Positions 53,666 to 62,073 of a stretch of DNA of 64,000 bases are shown here, in pieces (position 1 is the stretch's first letter; each line of letters begins with the position of its first letter). Made by a program: the position numbers and the translations under genes. The notes beneath the pieces were generated by a model. The model did no database searches and was not told the origin of the DNA. It worked only from the letters and a program-made list of their open reading frames with translations. Origin of the DNA: Anaerophilus nitritigenes (GTDB lineage Bacteria > Bacillota > Clostridia > Peptostreptococcales > Thermotaleaceae). The stretch is taken from NCBI RefSeq assembly GCF_004138215.1, contig NZ_RYYS01000103.1, positions 22,220-86,219 of the forward strand. The letters are read 5' to 3'.

Positions 53666-55240
53666 ATGAAAGCAAAAACAAAAATAAAATTGTTTATTTT
53701 GGGGGCAATAGCTATCGTGATCAGTACAGTTACTATACAAATTACTGTGATTATGGAACAAGCTAAGGAAGAATTTTTTAATGTATACGGAGAATCTAGA
53801 TTGAAGATTGTAGAAAATTACCTAAAAGATTCTTCTGAAAGATTAGAAAATTATATGTATGATTATGCACAGTGGGATGATGCATTTAATCACGTAGAGA
53901 AAGAAGATTCAAAGTGGCTACAAAATAATATTACCAAGTATTTATATAAAACTGATTTTTTTGGAATAGACATAGTTTACTTATCTAAAAAAAGTAATAC
54001 TTATATGGAGTATTATGGAGATGAAATTTCTATATCTGAGTTAGAAAATACAAATGTATATAAAAAATCATTAAAAGAAAATAAGATGAGTCGTGAATAT
54101 GTAATATTTGATGATACGATATATGATGTGGCAGTAGCACCAATTACTACGGAGGATCAAACAAAATCAAATGGAACTCTTCTTTTGGCAAAAAAAATAG
54201 ATAAATTATTTTTAGACAATTTACAAGTGTTTGCTATAAGAGACCATGCAAAGAAAACAGATATTGTAAAACAAAATGATTTGAAACTTCCTATTGTACA
54301 TAAAAAAAATAAAATAGAAATTTATCAACCTATAAAAAATCAAGATGAAGATGAAATAGCCTGGATTCAGGTAGTGTATAATCTATCAGATTTGAATCAT
54401 TTTAAGTATAAATTATTTAAAGAAATTATGATGACTTTTATTGTATATTCTTTAATAGCAGGTGTGATTATTACTATTTTGATGGATCAAGAAATGAAAA
54501 AAATTTATGAAGTAATTAATAAAATCCATTCTATTGCAAAGGGAGATTATAAACAAAGACTAGAAGAGAAGGGGTCTTACGAAGTAAGAGAACTTTCTAA
54601 AAGTGTAAATATGCTTTCTACAGAAATAAAAACTATGATTGATAAACAAGAGGAAAATTATTTAGAATCTATTAAAGCTTTAGTAACTTCTTTAGAAGTA
54701 AAAGATGCTTATACGAAAGGTCATTCAGAAAGAGTATCTTTTTATGCCTATCGTATTGGAGAGCATATAGGCTATAGAGATTTACATATATTATCAAATG
54801 CAGCATTAGTGCATGATATAGGAAAAATAGCAATTCCTGATATGATTTTAAATAAACCAGGAAAATTAACAGAAGAAGAATATAATATTATTAAAAAACA
54901 TCCTGATATGGGTTATAAAATATTAAATGATTCTCACATGTTTAATGATATTAAGTATATCATTAAATATCATCATGAAAGATATGATGGAAAAGGGTAT
55001 CCAGATCAGATCAAGGGAGAAGATATTCCATTAGGAGCTAGAATATTAGCTGTTGCAGATGTATTTGATGCACTAACAAGTAATAGAGCTTATCGTAAGG
55101 CTATGTCTATTGATGATGCAATGAAAATTATAAAAGATGGAAAAGGAACTCATTTTGATCCTTATCTTGTAGAAGTTTTTGAAGAGATTGTATATACATT
55201 GCAGGAAAATGAAGAAAATTATGGTATACAAATGATATAA
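53666..55240 (+). CDS. Membrane HD-GYP cyclic-di-GMP phosphodiesterase with CHASE4-like sensor
   Basis: 524-residue membrane signalling protein. Transmembrane segment about 9-28; extracytoplasmic CHASE4-like domain (about 35-250) with the typical YDYAQWDDAF; second transmembrane segment about 252-270; HAMP (about 272-325); and a C-terminal HD-GYP domain with KGHSERVSFYAYRIG, His383-Asp384 (ALVHDIGKIAIP), HHERYDGKGYP (GYP at 444-446) and ADVFDALTSNRAYRKA. Expected to hydrolyse c-di-GMP in response to an external signal. Start at ATG 53666, nine or ten bases after GGGGGAG; ATG 53657 touches the ribosome binding site. Confidence 0.92.
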   Translation: MKAKTKIKLFILGAIAIVISTVTIQITVIMEQAKEEFFNVYGESRLKIVENYLKDSSERLENYMYDYAQWDDAFNHVEKEDSKWLQNNITKYLYKTDFFGIDIVYLSKKSNTYMEYYGDEISISELENTNVYKKSLKENKMSREYVIFDDTIYDVAVAPITTEDQTKSNGTLLLAKKIDKLFLDNLQVFAIRDHAKKTDIVKQNDLKLPIVHKKNKIEIYQPIKNQDEDEIAWIQVVYNLSDLNHFKYKLFKEIMMTFIVYSLIAGVIITILMDQEMKKIYEVINKIHSIAKGDYKQRLEEKGSYEVRELSKSVNMLSTEIKTMIDKQEENYLESIKALVTSLEVKDAYTKGHSERVSFYAYRIGEHIGYRDLHILSNAALVHDIGKIAIPDMILNKPGKLTEEEYNIIKKHPDMGYKILNDSHMFNDIKYIIKYHHERYDGKGYPDQIKGEDIPLGARILAVADVFDALTSNRAYRKAMSIDDAMKIIKDGKGTHFDPYLVEVFEEIVYTLQENEENYGIQMI

Positions 55241-55354
55241 CAAATCAGTGGATTGATAGAATATAAGTAAGGATCAATAGGGGAGTAGACTGTGCAACGG
55301 AAAATTACATATGTTATTATATGTATCTGCATCTTTGTTCTTGGTTCTTTATAT

Positions 55355-55392
55355 AACAATGACAAGAGTGAATTGCCACTCTTGTCATTGTT
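55355..55392. terminator. Perfect 16-base hairpin, bidirectional terminator
   Basis: AACAATGACAAGAGTG (55355-55370), loop AATTGC, and its exact complement (55377-55392). It lies between the HD-GYP gene (plus) and signal peptidase gene (minus) and includes the latter's stop codon. Confidence 0.85.
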
Positions 55393-55936
55393 ATTCTATA
55401 CTTCCTATTTTAGATACAGGGAAAATTCTTATAAGGGCTATTCCTTGTACTTTTTCTAAATCGATTAAACCTAAATTTCTACTATCTAAACTATTTCCTC
55501 GATTGTCTCCCATGACAAAAATTTTATCTTTAGGAATTTTTTCTATGTAAGTATCACCAAAAGTATACGCTCCATCAATATAATTTTCTTTTAGGTACTC
55601 TCCATTTACATAGACTTGTCCATCTTTAATAAGTAGCTCATCTCCTTCTACAGCAATGACTCTTTTAATTAAGTTTTTTGTTTCTCCCCTTTTAATTTTT
55701 TGAAAAATACTTAAATTTTCTAATTCGTCAGGAGAAAATTTTAAATTAGAAGAAAATGAAATAATATCTCCTTTTTGTACATTATGTGTATTTCTCAAAA
55801 TAAGATAATCATGATCATCCAAAGTAGGATACATAGACATTCCATCTACAATGAGTGGAGTAACAAAAGTTGTAATAACAAAAGCGATCAGGATAGAGAC
55901 AACAATAGTTTTTATCCATTCAAGGATTTCTTTCAA
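55391..55936 (-). CDS. lepB: Signal peptidase I
   Basis: 181-residue type I signal peptidase with one N-terminal transmembrane segment (about 9-29), typical of Gram-positive SipS-like enzymes. Catalytic Ser34 in DGMSMYPTL and general-base Lys91 in LIKRVIAVEGDE are present, as are VMGDNRGNSLDSRNLGLI (boxes D and E). TTG start after AAGGGGGGTCTCTC. Removes signal peptides from exported proteins; single gene. Confidence 0.95.
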   Translation of the reverse strand: MKEILEWIKTIVVSILIAFVITTFVTPLIVDGMSMYPTLDDHDYLILRNTHNVQKGDIISFSSNLKFSPDELENLSIFQKIKRGETKNLIKRVIAVEGDELLIKDGQVYVNGEYLKENYIDGAYTFGDTYIEKIPKDKIFVMGDNRGNSLDSRNLGLIDLEKVQGIALIRIFPVSKIGSIE

Positions 55937-56028
55937 GAGAGACCCCCCTTTTTTTATGATTTTTACTTACATATTATATCATAATTCATGTATAGAATGA
56001 TTTACAATTGAAATAAAATTTGTAAGTT

Positions 56029-56052
56029 AAAAAACCCCATATGGGGTTTTTA
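56029..56052 (-). terminator. Terminator of the yedE-tusA-DUF3343 operon
   Basis: AAAACCCCAT and ATGGGGTTTT (56031-56050) form a perfect ten-pair palindrome with flanking A and T runs; it overlaps the DUF3343 stop region. Confidence 0.82.
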
Positions 56053-56322
56053 CTCTTCATATACTAAAATATACTCATTAATCTTTACTTCAAATATTTT
56101 TTCAATTTCAGAATCTATTATTTTTTCAATATCATCACAACAAAATTTTGCTCCGATTCCACAATTAGAGCTTAATTTTCTAGGGACAGGCATAAGTTCG
56201 CAAGAAATATTATTCTTCTTTGCAAATCTATTAAATTTGATAGCTCCTGAATGAGTAAAGAACACTGCTATATAATTTTTTATAGAAATATTATTTTCTT
56301 GCGTAAATGATAAAATCTTCAT
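56050..56322 (-). CDS. DUF3343 protein (putative selenium/sulfur carrier)
   Basis: 90-residue protein matching the DUF3343 pattern: IAVFFTHSGAIKFNRFAKKNNI, then CELMPVPRKLSSNCGIGAKFCCDDIEKI. The P-V-P-R then C-G-I-G motif is typical, and the paired cysteines suggest persulfide or selenide handling. The gene overlaps the TusA-like gene by 32 bases; ATG 56322 is the only ordinary start, sitting just after GAGGTGG, so translation is probably coupled. Family members co-occur with YedE and selenium-utilisation genes. Confidence 0.8.
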   Translation of the reverse strand: MKILSFTQENNISIKNYIAVFFTHSGAIKFNRFAKKNNISCELMPVPRKLSSNCGIGAKFCCDDIEKIIDSEIEKIFEVKINEYILVYEE

Positions 56323-56497
56323 CCACCTCTTTTATTTGAAAAGTATATCCAGTGTGCTTTAAAAATCTAGAAACATTATTTTTAGCTGTGTTATTATCTA
56401 CTAAAATTTCTAGTTTTTCAGGATCATCAGAAATAGCATTTTTAGTCATCAAAACAGGTTGGGGACAAGACATACCTCTTGTATCTACTCTATCCAA
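56291..56497 (-). CDS. TusA/SirA-family sulfur (selenium) carrier
   Basis: 68-residue protein with the TusA signature DTRGMSCPQPVLMTKNAI; the cysteine of the CPxP motif carries a persulfide or possibly selenosulfide. It corresponds to the first half of YedF, lacking the second DsrE-like domain; the DUF3343 protein encoded next may take that place. TTG start after GGAGATGTAAAGA; the gene overlaps yedE by eight bases. Confidence 0.88.
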   Translation of the reverse strand: MDRVDTRGMSCPQPVLMTKNAISDDPEKLEILVDNNTAKNNVSRFLKHTGYTFQIKEVDEDFIIYARK

Positions 56498-57578
56498 TCT
56501 TTACATCTCCTTTCACTTTTTTTGGTACAAACATTTCTGAATGTATATATCCTATAACTCCTACAACGATCAAACATACAATCACTGCAATTTGACCATT
56601 AGGAGTAGGTCCTTTTGGGCTAGATGCTAATCCGAAATTATGACAAATGGCAGCACCTATGAGCATACCCATAACAGTAATTACAGAATCTGTATTTCCT
56701 TCTCCAGATAAAATCAGTTGTCTCATAGGACAGCCACCTAATAATACAGATCCTAAGCCACATAAAACCATACCTAAAAAGTTCCAAAGACCATCATGAA
56801 AAGCAACAGGTTGTTCTAAAAAACCTACTTTAAGATATCCCAATGATCCATTACCTATAAGGCAAAATATAAAAATAGATACAAAACCTAAAAGTAAATA
56901 AGTATCTTTAAACAAAATAAAATCTCTTATTCCTCCAACCATGCAAAGTCTAGTTCTTTGACATAAGACACCAACGACTAATCCTGCTAATAAAGATATG
57001 CCTATAGGAGCATACATACTGCCGGGCCCTTCTTGACTAAAGAAAATAAAGGATGGAGCGCTAATGAGTAAAATCAATAAAAATATGTTGATGATAGGAA
57101 ATAAAAGCCCTTCTCCATTAGAAAGTTTATAGTTTCTTTTTAAATTAAAGCCTTTGTTTAAGAAGAAAATGCCTATTAAAATTCCTACAATAAATCCTAA
57201 AATTCCAAAGATTGCATTTAAATCTCCTCCTCCTAGACGAAGAACCATTCGAAGAGGACAACCTAAAAACATTAAAGCACCAATCATAACTGTGATTCCT
57301 AAAACAAAACGAATAAAGGGAGAAGATCCTCCTTGAGGACGGAACTCTTTATTCATAAATGCAATGATAAAAGAACCTAAAACTAATCCCATAATTTCAG
57401 GTCTTAAATATTGAACGATCTCTGCTCTATGTAGTCCTAATCCCCCTGAAATATCTCTAATAAAGCATGCGATACAAAATCCCATATTAGCAGGATTTCC
57501 TAATTTTACTAACAAAACAGATATAATTCCTATAATGCCACCTGAAATGATAATTCCTTTTTTCTCTTTCATGTTCAC
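56490..57578 (-). CDS. yedE: YedE-type selenium/sulfur transporter
   Basis: 362-residue membrane protein of the YeeE/YedE family with about ten transmembrane segments in two halves. Repeated cysteine motifs (MFLGCPLRMVLRLGGGDLNAIFG, LLGGCPMRQLILSGEGNTDSV, CQRTRLCMVGGIRD) are those that pass thiosulfate in the related TsuA; the GGGDLNA/GEGNTDS form and length fit the YedE branch linked to selenium metabolism. First gene of the yedE-tusA-DUF3343 operon, divergent from a cysteine desulfurase. Ribosome binding site AGGAGGGGTGAAC. Selenium versus sulfur as substrate is inference. Confidence 0.87.
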   Translation of the reverse strand: MNMKEKKGIIISGGIIGIISVLLVKLGNPANMGFCIACFIRDISGGLGLHRAEIVQYLRPEIMGLVLGSFIIAFMNKEFRPQGGSSPFIRFVLGITVMIGALMFLGCPLRMVLRLGGGDLNAIFGILGFIVGILIGIFFLNKGFNLKRNYKLSNGEGLLFPIINIFLLILLISAPSFIFFSQEGPGSMYAPIGISLLAGLVVGVLCQRTRLCMVGGIRDFILFKDTYLLLGFVSIFIFCLIGNGSLGYLKVGFLEQPVAFHDGLWNFLGMVLCGLGSVLLGGCPMRQLILSGEGNTDSVITVMGMLIGAAICHNFGLASSPKGPTPNGQIAVIVCLIVVGVIGYIHSEMFVPKKVKGDVKIG

Positions 57579-57705
57579 CCCTCCTGTGATAGAATATTTT
57601 TAATATTGCATACAAGATAAGGTTAACAATTTATACAATAAATGTTAAATAAAATATTCTTATAGTTTAGCGAAGATCATAGATTTATTTTATGGGGGAA
57701 TAAGT

Positions 57706-58854
57706 ATGAATGTTTATTTAGATCATGGAGCTACTTCTTTTCCAAAAGCTCCTGGGGTTGTACAAAAAATGACTCATTATTTAAATAATATCGGATGTAA
57801 TATCAATAGAGGAGCTTATGGAAGTTCTTTTGAGGCAGAGAATATAGTGTATGAAACAAGGGAATTTCTTTGTGAACTTTTTCATTTTCAAAAAAGTGAG
57901 AATGTAGTTTTTACAAAAAATATAACTGAAAGTTTAAATGTACTTTTAAAAGGATGTTTGAAAGAAAAGGATCATGTGATTGTATCTTCTATGGAACATA
58001 ATGCAGTTATGAGACCTCTTCATGAAATGAAAGTAGAATATACAAAAGTACCTTGCAATTATTTAGGAGAAATTAATCCAAAAGATATAAAAAAGTATAT
58101 AAAGCCTAATACAAAAGCGGTAGTAATGCTTCATGCTTCAAATGTATGTGGTACAATACTCCCTCTTGAAGAAGTAGGAAAAATATGCAAAGAAAACAAA
58201 CTATTATTCATTATAGATACAGCACAAACAGCAGGATTTTTAGATATAGATTATGAAAAATTAGGAGCAGATGCTATCGCTTTTACAGGACATAAAGGAC
58301 TTTTAGGGCCCCAAGGGATTGGAGGATTTTTAATTAGTGATGATATGGCGAATAAAGTAAATTCTTTGATACAAGGAGGAACAGGGAGTTTATCAGAGTA
58401 TGAAGAACAGCCTATTTATATGCCAGATAAATTTGAGGCAGGAACTATGAATATTCCTGGCATTTATGGACTTCATGCAGCACTAGAGTATATACTCGTG
58501 CAGAGGCTAGAATATATACAAAAAAAGGAGCTAGAACTTTTAGGAAGATTCATAGAAGGGATAGGAAATATGCCTTATGTACAAATTATAGGAAAGAAAG
58601 ACTTGAAAAATAGAACGAGTATACTTTCTATTGATGTAAAAGATTTGGATCAAGGGGAGATTGCTTATGATCTTTACAAAGAATTTGGAATTATGACAAG
58701 ATGTGGTCTTCATTGTGCTCCATCTGCCCATCAAATATTAAAAACATTCCCAAAAGGAACCATAAGATTTAGCTTTGGACATAAAAACACAATAAAAGAA
58801 GTAGATTATGTCATAGAATCTTTACACAAATGCATAAAAAAATCTCATATTTAA
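57706..58854 (+). CDS. Cysteine desulfurase family protein
   Basis: 382-residue class V PLP enzyme. The start NVYLDHGATSFPKAPGVVQKM, PLP lysine Lys197 (AFTGHKGLLGPQG) and catalytic cysteine Cys337 (MTRCGLHCAPSAH) are clear. It resembles the group typified by Enterococcus EF2568, found near selenium-dependent enzyme genes, more than IscS or SufS, and no Fe-S scaffold genes are nearby. Divergent from yedE with a shared 127-base control region. It probably supplies sulfur or selenium to the carriers encoded opposite. Ribosome binding site ATGGGGGAATAAGT. Confidence 0.9.
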   Translation: MNVYLDHGATSFPKAPGVVQKMTHYLNNIGCNINRGAYGSSFEAENIVYETREFLCELFHFQKSENVVFTKNITESLNVLLKGCLKEKDHVIVSSMEHNAVMRPLHEMKVEYTKVPCNYLGEINPKDIKKYIKPNTKAVVMLHASNVCGTILPLEEVGKICKENKLLFIIDTAQTAGFLDIDYEKLGADAIAFTGHKGLLGPQGIGGFLISDDMANKVNSLIQGGTGSLSEYEEQPIYMPDKFEAGTMNIPGIYGLHAALEYILVQRLEYIQKKELELLGRFIEGIGNMPYVQIIGKKDLKNRTSILSIDVKDLDQGEIAYDLYKEFGIMTRCGLHCAPSAHQILKTFPKGTIRFSFGHKNTIKEVDYVIESLHKCIKKSHI

Positions 58855-58939
58855 AAAATTTATTTAGTTTATCAAAAACCCTATACTATCATCAAAAGTT
58901 CAAAATTCATAGAAAAATAGAAGAAATATTTAGATAGCA

Positions 58940-58970
58940 AAAAAAGCCTTGAAGATTCAAGGCTTTTTTC
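58940..58970. terminator. Bidirectional terminator between cysteine desulfurase and tRNA-Lys
   Basis: AAAAAAGCCTTGAA (58941-58954), GA, TTCAAGGCTTTTTT (58957-58970): a perfect 14-pair hairpin ending both transcripts. Confidence 0.88.
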
Positions 58971-58973
58971 TTT

Positions 58974-59050
58974 GGTACCCCATCAGGGATTCGAACCCTG
59001 GACACCCTGATTAAGAGTCAGGTGCTCTAGCCAACTGAGCTAATGAGGTA
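58974..59050 (-). tRNA. tRNA-Lys (anticodon CUU), CCA encoded
   Basis: Minus-strand cloverleaf: acceptor ACCTCAT/ATGGGGT, D arm TAGCTCAGTTGGCTAGAGC, anticodon stem CCTGA/TCAGG with loop CTCTTAA (anticodon CTT, bases 59014-59016), T arm CAGGGTTCGAATCCCTG, discriminator A and genomic CCA (58974-58976). The anticodon reads AAG codons. Confidence 0.96.
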
Positions 59051-59402
59051 TATCTTTGACCTGGATATTATTCTACTCTTTTTTTTTATTTTTGTCTAGT
59101 ATATAAAAAATAATCTATAGTTAGTTTTTATGAATAGATTTTGTTTATACAAAATAAATTTCTCGTAGGACGGTTTTATTTAATAGAAGGCATAACTTAA
59201 GCATATAGTTTGCATAAAACTCGATAATATTACAAAATAAGACAAATTATTTTAATAGGATATGTTAAGATAAAAACTATCAAGGCTAATAGTTATCTTG
59301 AATTGAGGTGATATAAACAGTTAATTAAAATCTATAAAAACATATAAAAACCTATTAAATAATTTACATATTTATGATATTATAATGTCAGAGGTGATGA
59401 AA
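59051..59402. other. Region between tRNA-Lys and the IS607 recombinase gene
   Basis: AT-rich, no gene seen. Contains a small hairpin, ACTAT/ATAGT near 59276-59295, and AAAATCTATAAAAA at 59327-59340, which recurs inverted at 61334-61347 past tnpB and so probably marks the left end of the insertion element. The last 15 bases hold the ribosome binding site GAGGTGATGAAA of the recombinase gene. Confidence 0.5.
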
Positions 59403-60032
59403 ATGTATTCAATAGGAAAATTTTCAGAAAAATTAGGTGTAACAATACAAACTTTGCGTAATTGGGATAAAGAAGGAAAGTTATCTCCAATTAAACTTGA
59501 TAGTGGACACAGAAGATATACAGAAGAACATTTTATAATAGCTAGTAATTTAATACAAAAGCCTTTACCACGAAAAACTATTGTCTATGCAAGAGTATCT
59601 TCAAATAAACAAAAGAATGAATTAGAACATCAACTTGAAAACATAAAACAATTTTGTATTGTAAAGGGGTACGTTATAGATGAAATATTTTCAGATACAG
59701 GAAGTGCTTTAAACTATAATAGACCTAAATTTCAAAAAATGTGGGATTTGATTTTAGCTAATCAAGTTGAAAGAGTGATAATTGCTTATAAGGATAGATT
59801 TGTACGATTTGGCTATGACTTCTTTGAAAGTATTTGTAAAAAATTTAATGTAGAAGTAATAGTTATGAATAATGCAGAAGAAAAAACTTATGAGCAAGAA
59901 ATGGTTGAAGATTTAATGACAATAGTTCATGTTTTTTCTGCTAGACTCTATGGAAGCAGAAGTTATAAGCAAAAGAAAATAGAAAAAGTGGTAAAGGAGG
60001 TTGTTGAAAGTGGGTTTCAAGAAGAAAAATGA
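59403..60032 (+). CDS. tnpA: IS607 TnpA serine recombinase
   Basis: 209-residue transposase. N-terminal MerR-like helix-turn-helix (MYSIGKFSEKLGVTIQTLRNWDKEGKLSP...GHRRYTEE), then a small serine-recombinase domain with the nucleophile in VYARVSSNKQ (Ser66), DTGSALNYNRPKF and IIAYKDRFVRFGYDFFE. This N-terminal HTH placement is diagnostic of IS607. Start at ATG 59403, eight bases after GAGG; an ATG 18 bases upstream lacks a ribosome binding site. Overlaps tnpB by about 23 bases. Appears intact, so the element may be active. Confidence 0.93.
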   Translation: MYSIGKFSEKLGVTIQTLRNWDKEGKLSPIKLDSGHRRYTEEHFIIASNLIQKPLPRKTIVYARVSSNKQKNELEHQLENIKQFCIVKGYVIDEIFSDTGSALNYNRPKFQKMWDLILANQVERVIIAYKDRFVRFGYDFFESICKKFNVEVIVMNNAEEKTYEQEMVEDLMTIVHVFSARLYGSRSYKQKKIEKVVKEVVESGFQEEK

Positions 60033-61203
60033 AGATAGTGTTGTATTATGTAAAAAAATTCAAATATATCCCACAAAAGAACAGATAGCAGATATAGAAC
60101 GGGATAGCTTTTTATGCAAAATACTATATAATACTTATCTAACTCAAAGAAAAGAATATTATATTTGTTATAATACAACAATGAAAATGACAGAGCAAAG
60201 AAGTCAAATTCCACTACTTCGTGAACAAAATACTGATTATGCTAAAGTTTATGCGAAACATCTTCATGCTGTTTGTATGGATTTAGACGAAGATTATAAA
60301 GGTTGCATTAAAAAGAGAAGCAAGGGAGAAAAAACAAAACTTCCGAGATATAAAAATAAAAACTATTTTTATCCAATTAAAACACCTAAGCAATATGTAA
60401 AAATCAAACAAGATAAAATCAAACTAGGCTTTTATGAATTAAAGGTGGATGTTAATGAGATACCAGAAAATTATGGAGAAGTTTGGATTAGTAAAGTTAG
60501 AAATAAATATATAATTTCAATAACTTATGAAGCTAATAAAAAAGAAAATAGCAATTCCACTACCTTAGCAATTGATTTGGGAATTTCTAAACTTGTAACG
60601 GGAATAAATCAAAATGGAGAAGTAATTGAAATTGTAAATCCAAGATATGATAAGTATTGGAATAAAAAAACAGATAAAGTAAGGTCAATGAGAGATACAA
60701 AGAAGAAAGGAAGTAAAAGATATAAAAAATTAACTAATACCTTAAATAGACTATATGAAAACCGAAGAAAACAACAAGAACATTTTATTCATACTATAAC
60801 AAAATATTTAGTATTAAATAATAAAGAATTAATTCTTGGAGATTTATCACAAGAGCAAATGGTTAAAAAATCGAATTTAACAAAACTGAACAGAAGTATA
60901 AAGGAAAATTGGGGTTTAGGTAAGTTTAAAACGTTTTTAACATACAAGGCAAAATTGCAGGATGTTAATGTGGTTTATATAAATGAAGCCTATACTTCTA
61001 AAACTTGTTCAAACTGTGGAAATAAACAAGATATGGGGTTATCTAAAAGAACTTATACGTGTGAATGTGGTATGACATTAGACAGAGACATTAATTCAAG
61101 TATTAACATTTTTAACAGGTTTAAAGAAGATACTGAATTGAATTATAAAAATATAAATCAAGTAACTATTCTTCATTTTCACTATGGAAAATTAAGTGCT
61201 TGA
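60010..61203 (+). CDS. tnpB: TnpB RNA-guided nuclease of the IS607 element
   Basis: 397-residue TnpB, ancestor-type of Cas12. GTG 60010 chosen as start, nine bases after AAAGGAGG; TTG 60001/60004 are too near. RuvC-I Asp189 (LAIDLGISKLVTGI), zinc finger CSNCGNKQDMG...YTCECGM and RuvC-III LDRDINSSINI (358-366) are present. At the RuvC-II position where most TnpBs have IVxEDL, this protein reads LILGDLSQEQ (Gly277-Asp278), so the usual catalytic Glu is not in its standard place. Either a nearby Glu substitutes, as in rearranged TnpB/Fanzor sites, or the nuclease is dead. Confidence 0.9.
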   Translation: MGFKKKNEDSVVLCKKIQIYPTKEQIADIERDSFLCKILYNTYLTQRKEYYICYNTTMKMTEQRSQIPLLREQNTDYAKVYAKHLHAVCMDLDEDYKGCIKKRSKGEKTKLPRYKNKNYFYPIKTPKQYVKIKQDKIKLGFYELKVDVNEIPENYGEVWISKVRNKYIISITYEANKKENSNSTTLAIDLGISKLVTGINQNGEVIEIVNPRYDKYWNKKTDKVRSMRDTKKKGSKRYKKLTNTLNRLYENRRKQQEHFIHTITKYLVLNNKELILGDLSQEQMVKKSNLTKLNRSIKENWGLGKFKTFLTYKAKLQDVNVVYINEAYTSKTCSNCGNKQDMGLSKRTYTCECGMTLDRDINSSINIFNRFKEDTELNYKNINQVTILHFHYGKLSA

Positions 61204-61350
61204 TTTTTAGAAAGGAAGTGAACAAAAGTACCGTCGGCTTACGGTATAGTATTGTAGAGAAATGCTATTATATACACTAATAGTAATATTGAGTGTATGA
61301 ATAAAATCTATAATCTTTATATATTTATTTAGATTTTTATAGATTTTATA
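61204..61350 (+). ncRNA. Candidate omega-RNA 3' region / IS right end
   Basis: Follows the tnpB stop directly. Two hairpins: TACCGT (61229-61234)/ACGGTA (61241-61246) with a CGGCTT loop, and CTATTA (61265-61270)/TAATAG (61278-61283). In IS607 and IS605 elements the TnpB guide RNA is transcribed from the 3' part of tnpB through the right end, so this is where the scaffold should be; the guide would be the DNA just past the element, here the start of the agr-like locus. The RNA itself is inferred. Confidence 0.42.
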
Positions 61351-61361
61351 GAGCTGTTACT

Positions 61362-62057
61362 ATGAATTTAAAAATTGTTCTTGGAGAAGATGATGAGATT
61401 TTTAGAAAGTCATTAATTAAAGAAATTACAGATATAGATGGATTTGAGATTGTATATTTTACAGAAGATGGAGAGGATTTTTTAAGGGCGATAAGAAAAA
61501 TAAGACCTGAAATTATGATTACAGATATAGATATGCCCAAATTAAGTGGAATAGAGGTAGCTAAAAAGATACGAAGTGAGTTACCAGATATAGAAATAGT
61601 ATTTATTACTTCTTATAGTGAGTATATAAAAGAGGCGATAGAGGTATATGCATTTGATTATATAGAAAAGCCAATAGACAAAAACAGGCTATTAAAAACC
61701 TTAAAACGATTAAAGAGCAGATATAGGGAAGAAGAAAATTTTTATTCATTTAAAGTAAAAGATGGATATATCAATATTAGGGTGGAAGATATATATATGG
61801 TAGAAGCAAATAAAAAGAAATCTATAATATATACATCTAAAGACAAATATATAGTTAATCATTCTTTAAAAGAAGTAGAGGAAATATTAACACATAAAAA
61901 CTTCTTTAAGACCAGTAGGGCTTATATTGTTAATATTACAAAGATTGTATCAATTCATTCTATGTCTAGGACTTCCCTAGAAATCGCATTTCGTAATCAA
62001 AACTATAAAGCTCAATTATCTAAAAGCTTGTTATCAGAATTGCGAAAAATGATTTAG
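61362..62057 (+). CDS. AgrA-like LytTR response regulator
   Basis: 231-residue regulator: receiver domain (IVLGEDDEIFRKSL, phospho-Asp in ITDIDMPKLSG, Lys in YIEKPIDKNR) and C-terminal LytTR DNA-binding domain (VEDIYMVEANKKKSIIY, FFKTSRAYIVNITKIVSI). It is first in a run with a membrane protein, a sensor kinase and AgrB, so it should be the AgrA of a quorum-sensing system. The ATG has no recognisable ribosome binding site (preceding bases AGAGCTGTTACT), and the IS607 right end stops just upstream, so its original leader may have been cut off. Confidence 0.87.
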   Translation: MNLKIVLGEDDEIFRKSLIKEITDIDGFEIVYFTEDGEDFLRAIRKIRPEIMITDIDMPKLSGIEVAKKIRSELPDIEIVFITSYSEYIKEAIEVYAFDYIEKPIDKNRLLKTLKRLKSRYREEENFYSFKVKDGYINIRVEDIYMVEANKKKSIIYTSKDKYIVNHSLKEVEEILTHKNFFKTSRAYIVNITKIVSIHSMSRTSLEIAFRNQNYKAQLSKSLLSELRKMI

Positions 62058-62073
62058 ATAGGAGTTGCTTAGG

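Larger units (their letters stand above)
59327..61347 (+). mobile_element. IS607-family insertion sequence
   Basis: About 2 kb: a MerR-HTH serine recombinase gene, an overlapping tnpB gene and a hairpin-containing right end. AAAATCTATAAAAA (59327-59340) recurs inverted as TTTTTATAGATTTT (61334-61347), with a third similar copy AAAATCTATAATC at 61303. IS607 elements have no strict terminal inverted repeats, so I take these as recombinase-binding sites and only approximate ends. The right end stops within about 15 bases of the agr-like response regulator gene. Confidence 0.72.

Noticed and set aside
55292..55459. Plus-strand GTG frame of 55 codons with GGGGAG upstream and a hydrophobic start
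   Set aside because: It reads through the 16-base terminator hairpin into the antisense of the signal peptidase gene; the ribosome binding site is decent, so a short remnant cannot be excluded.
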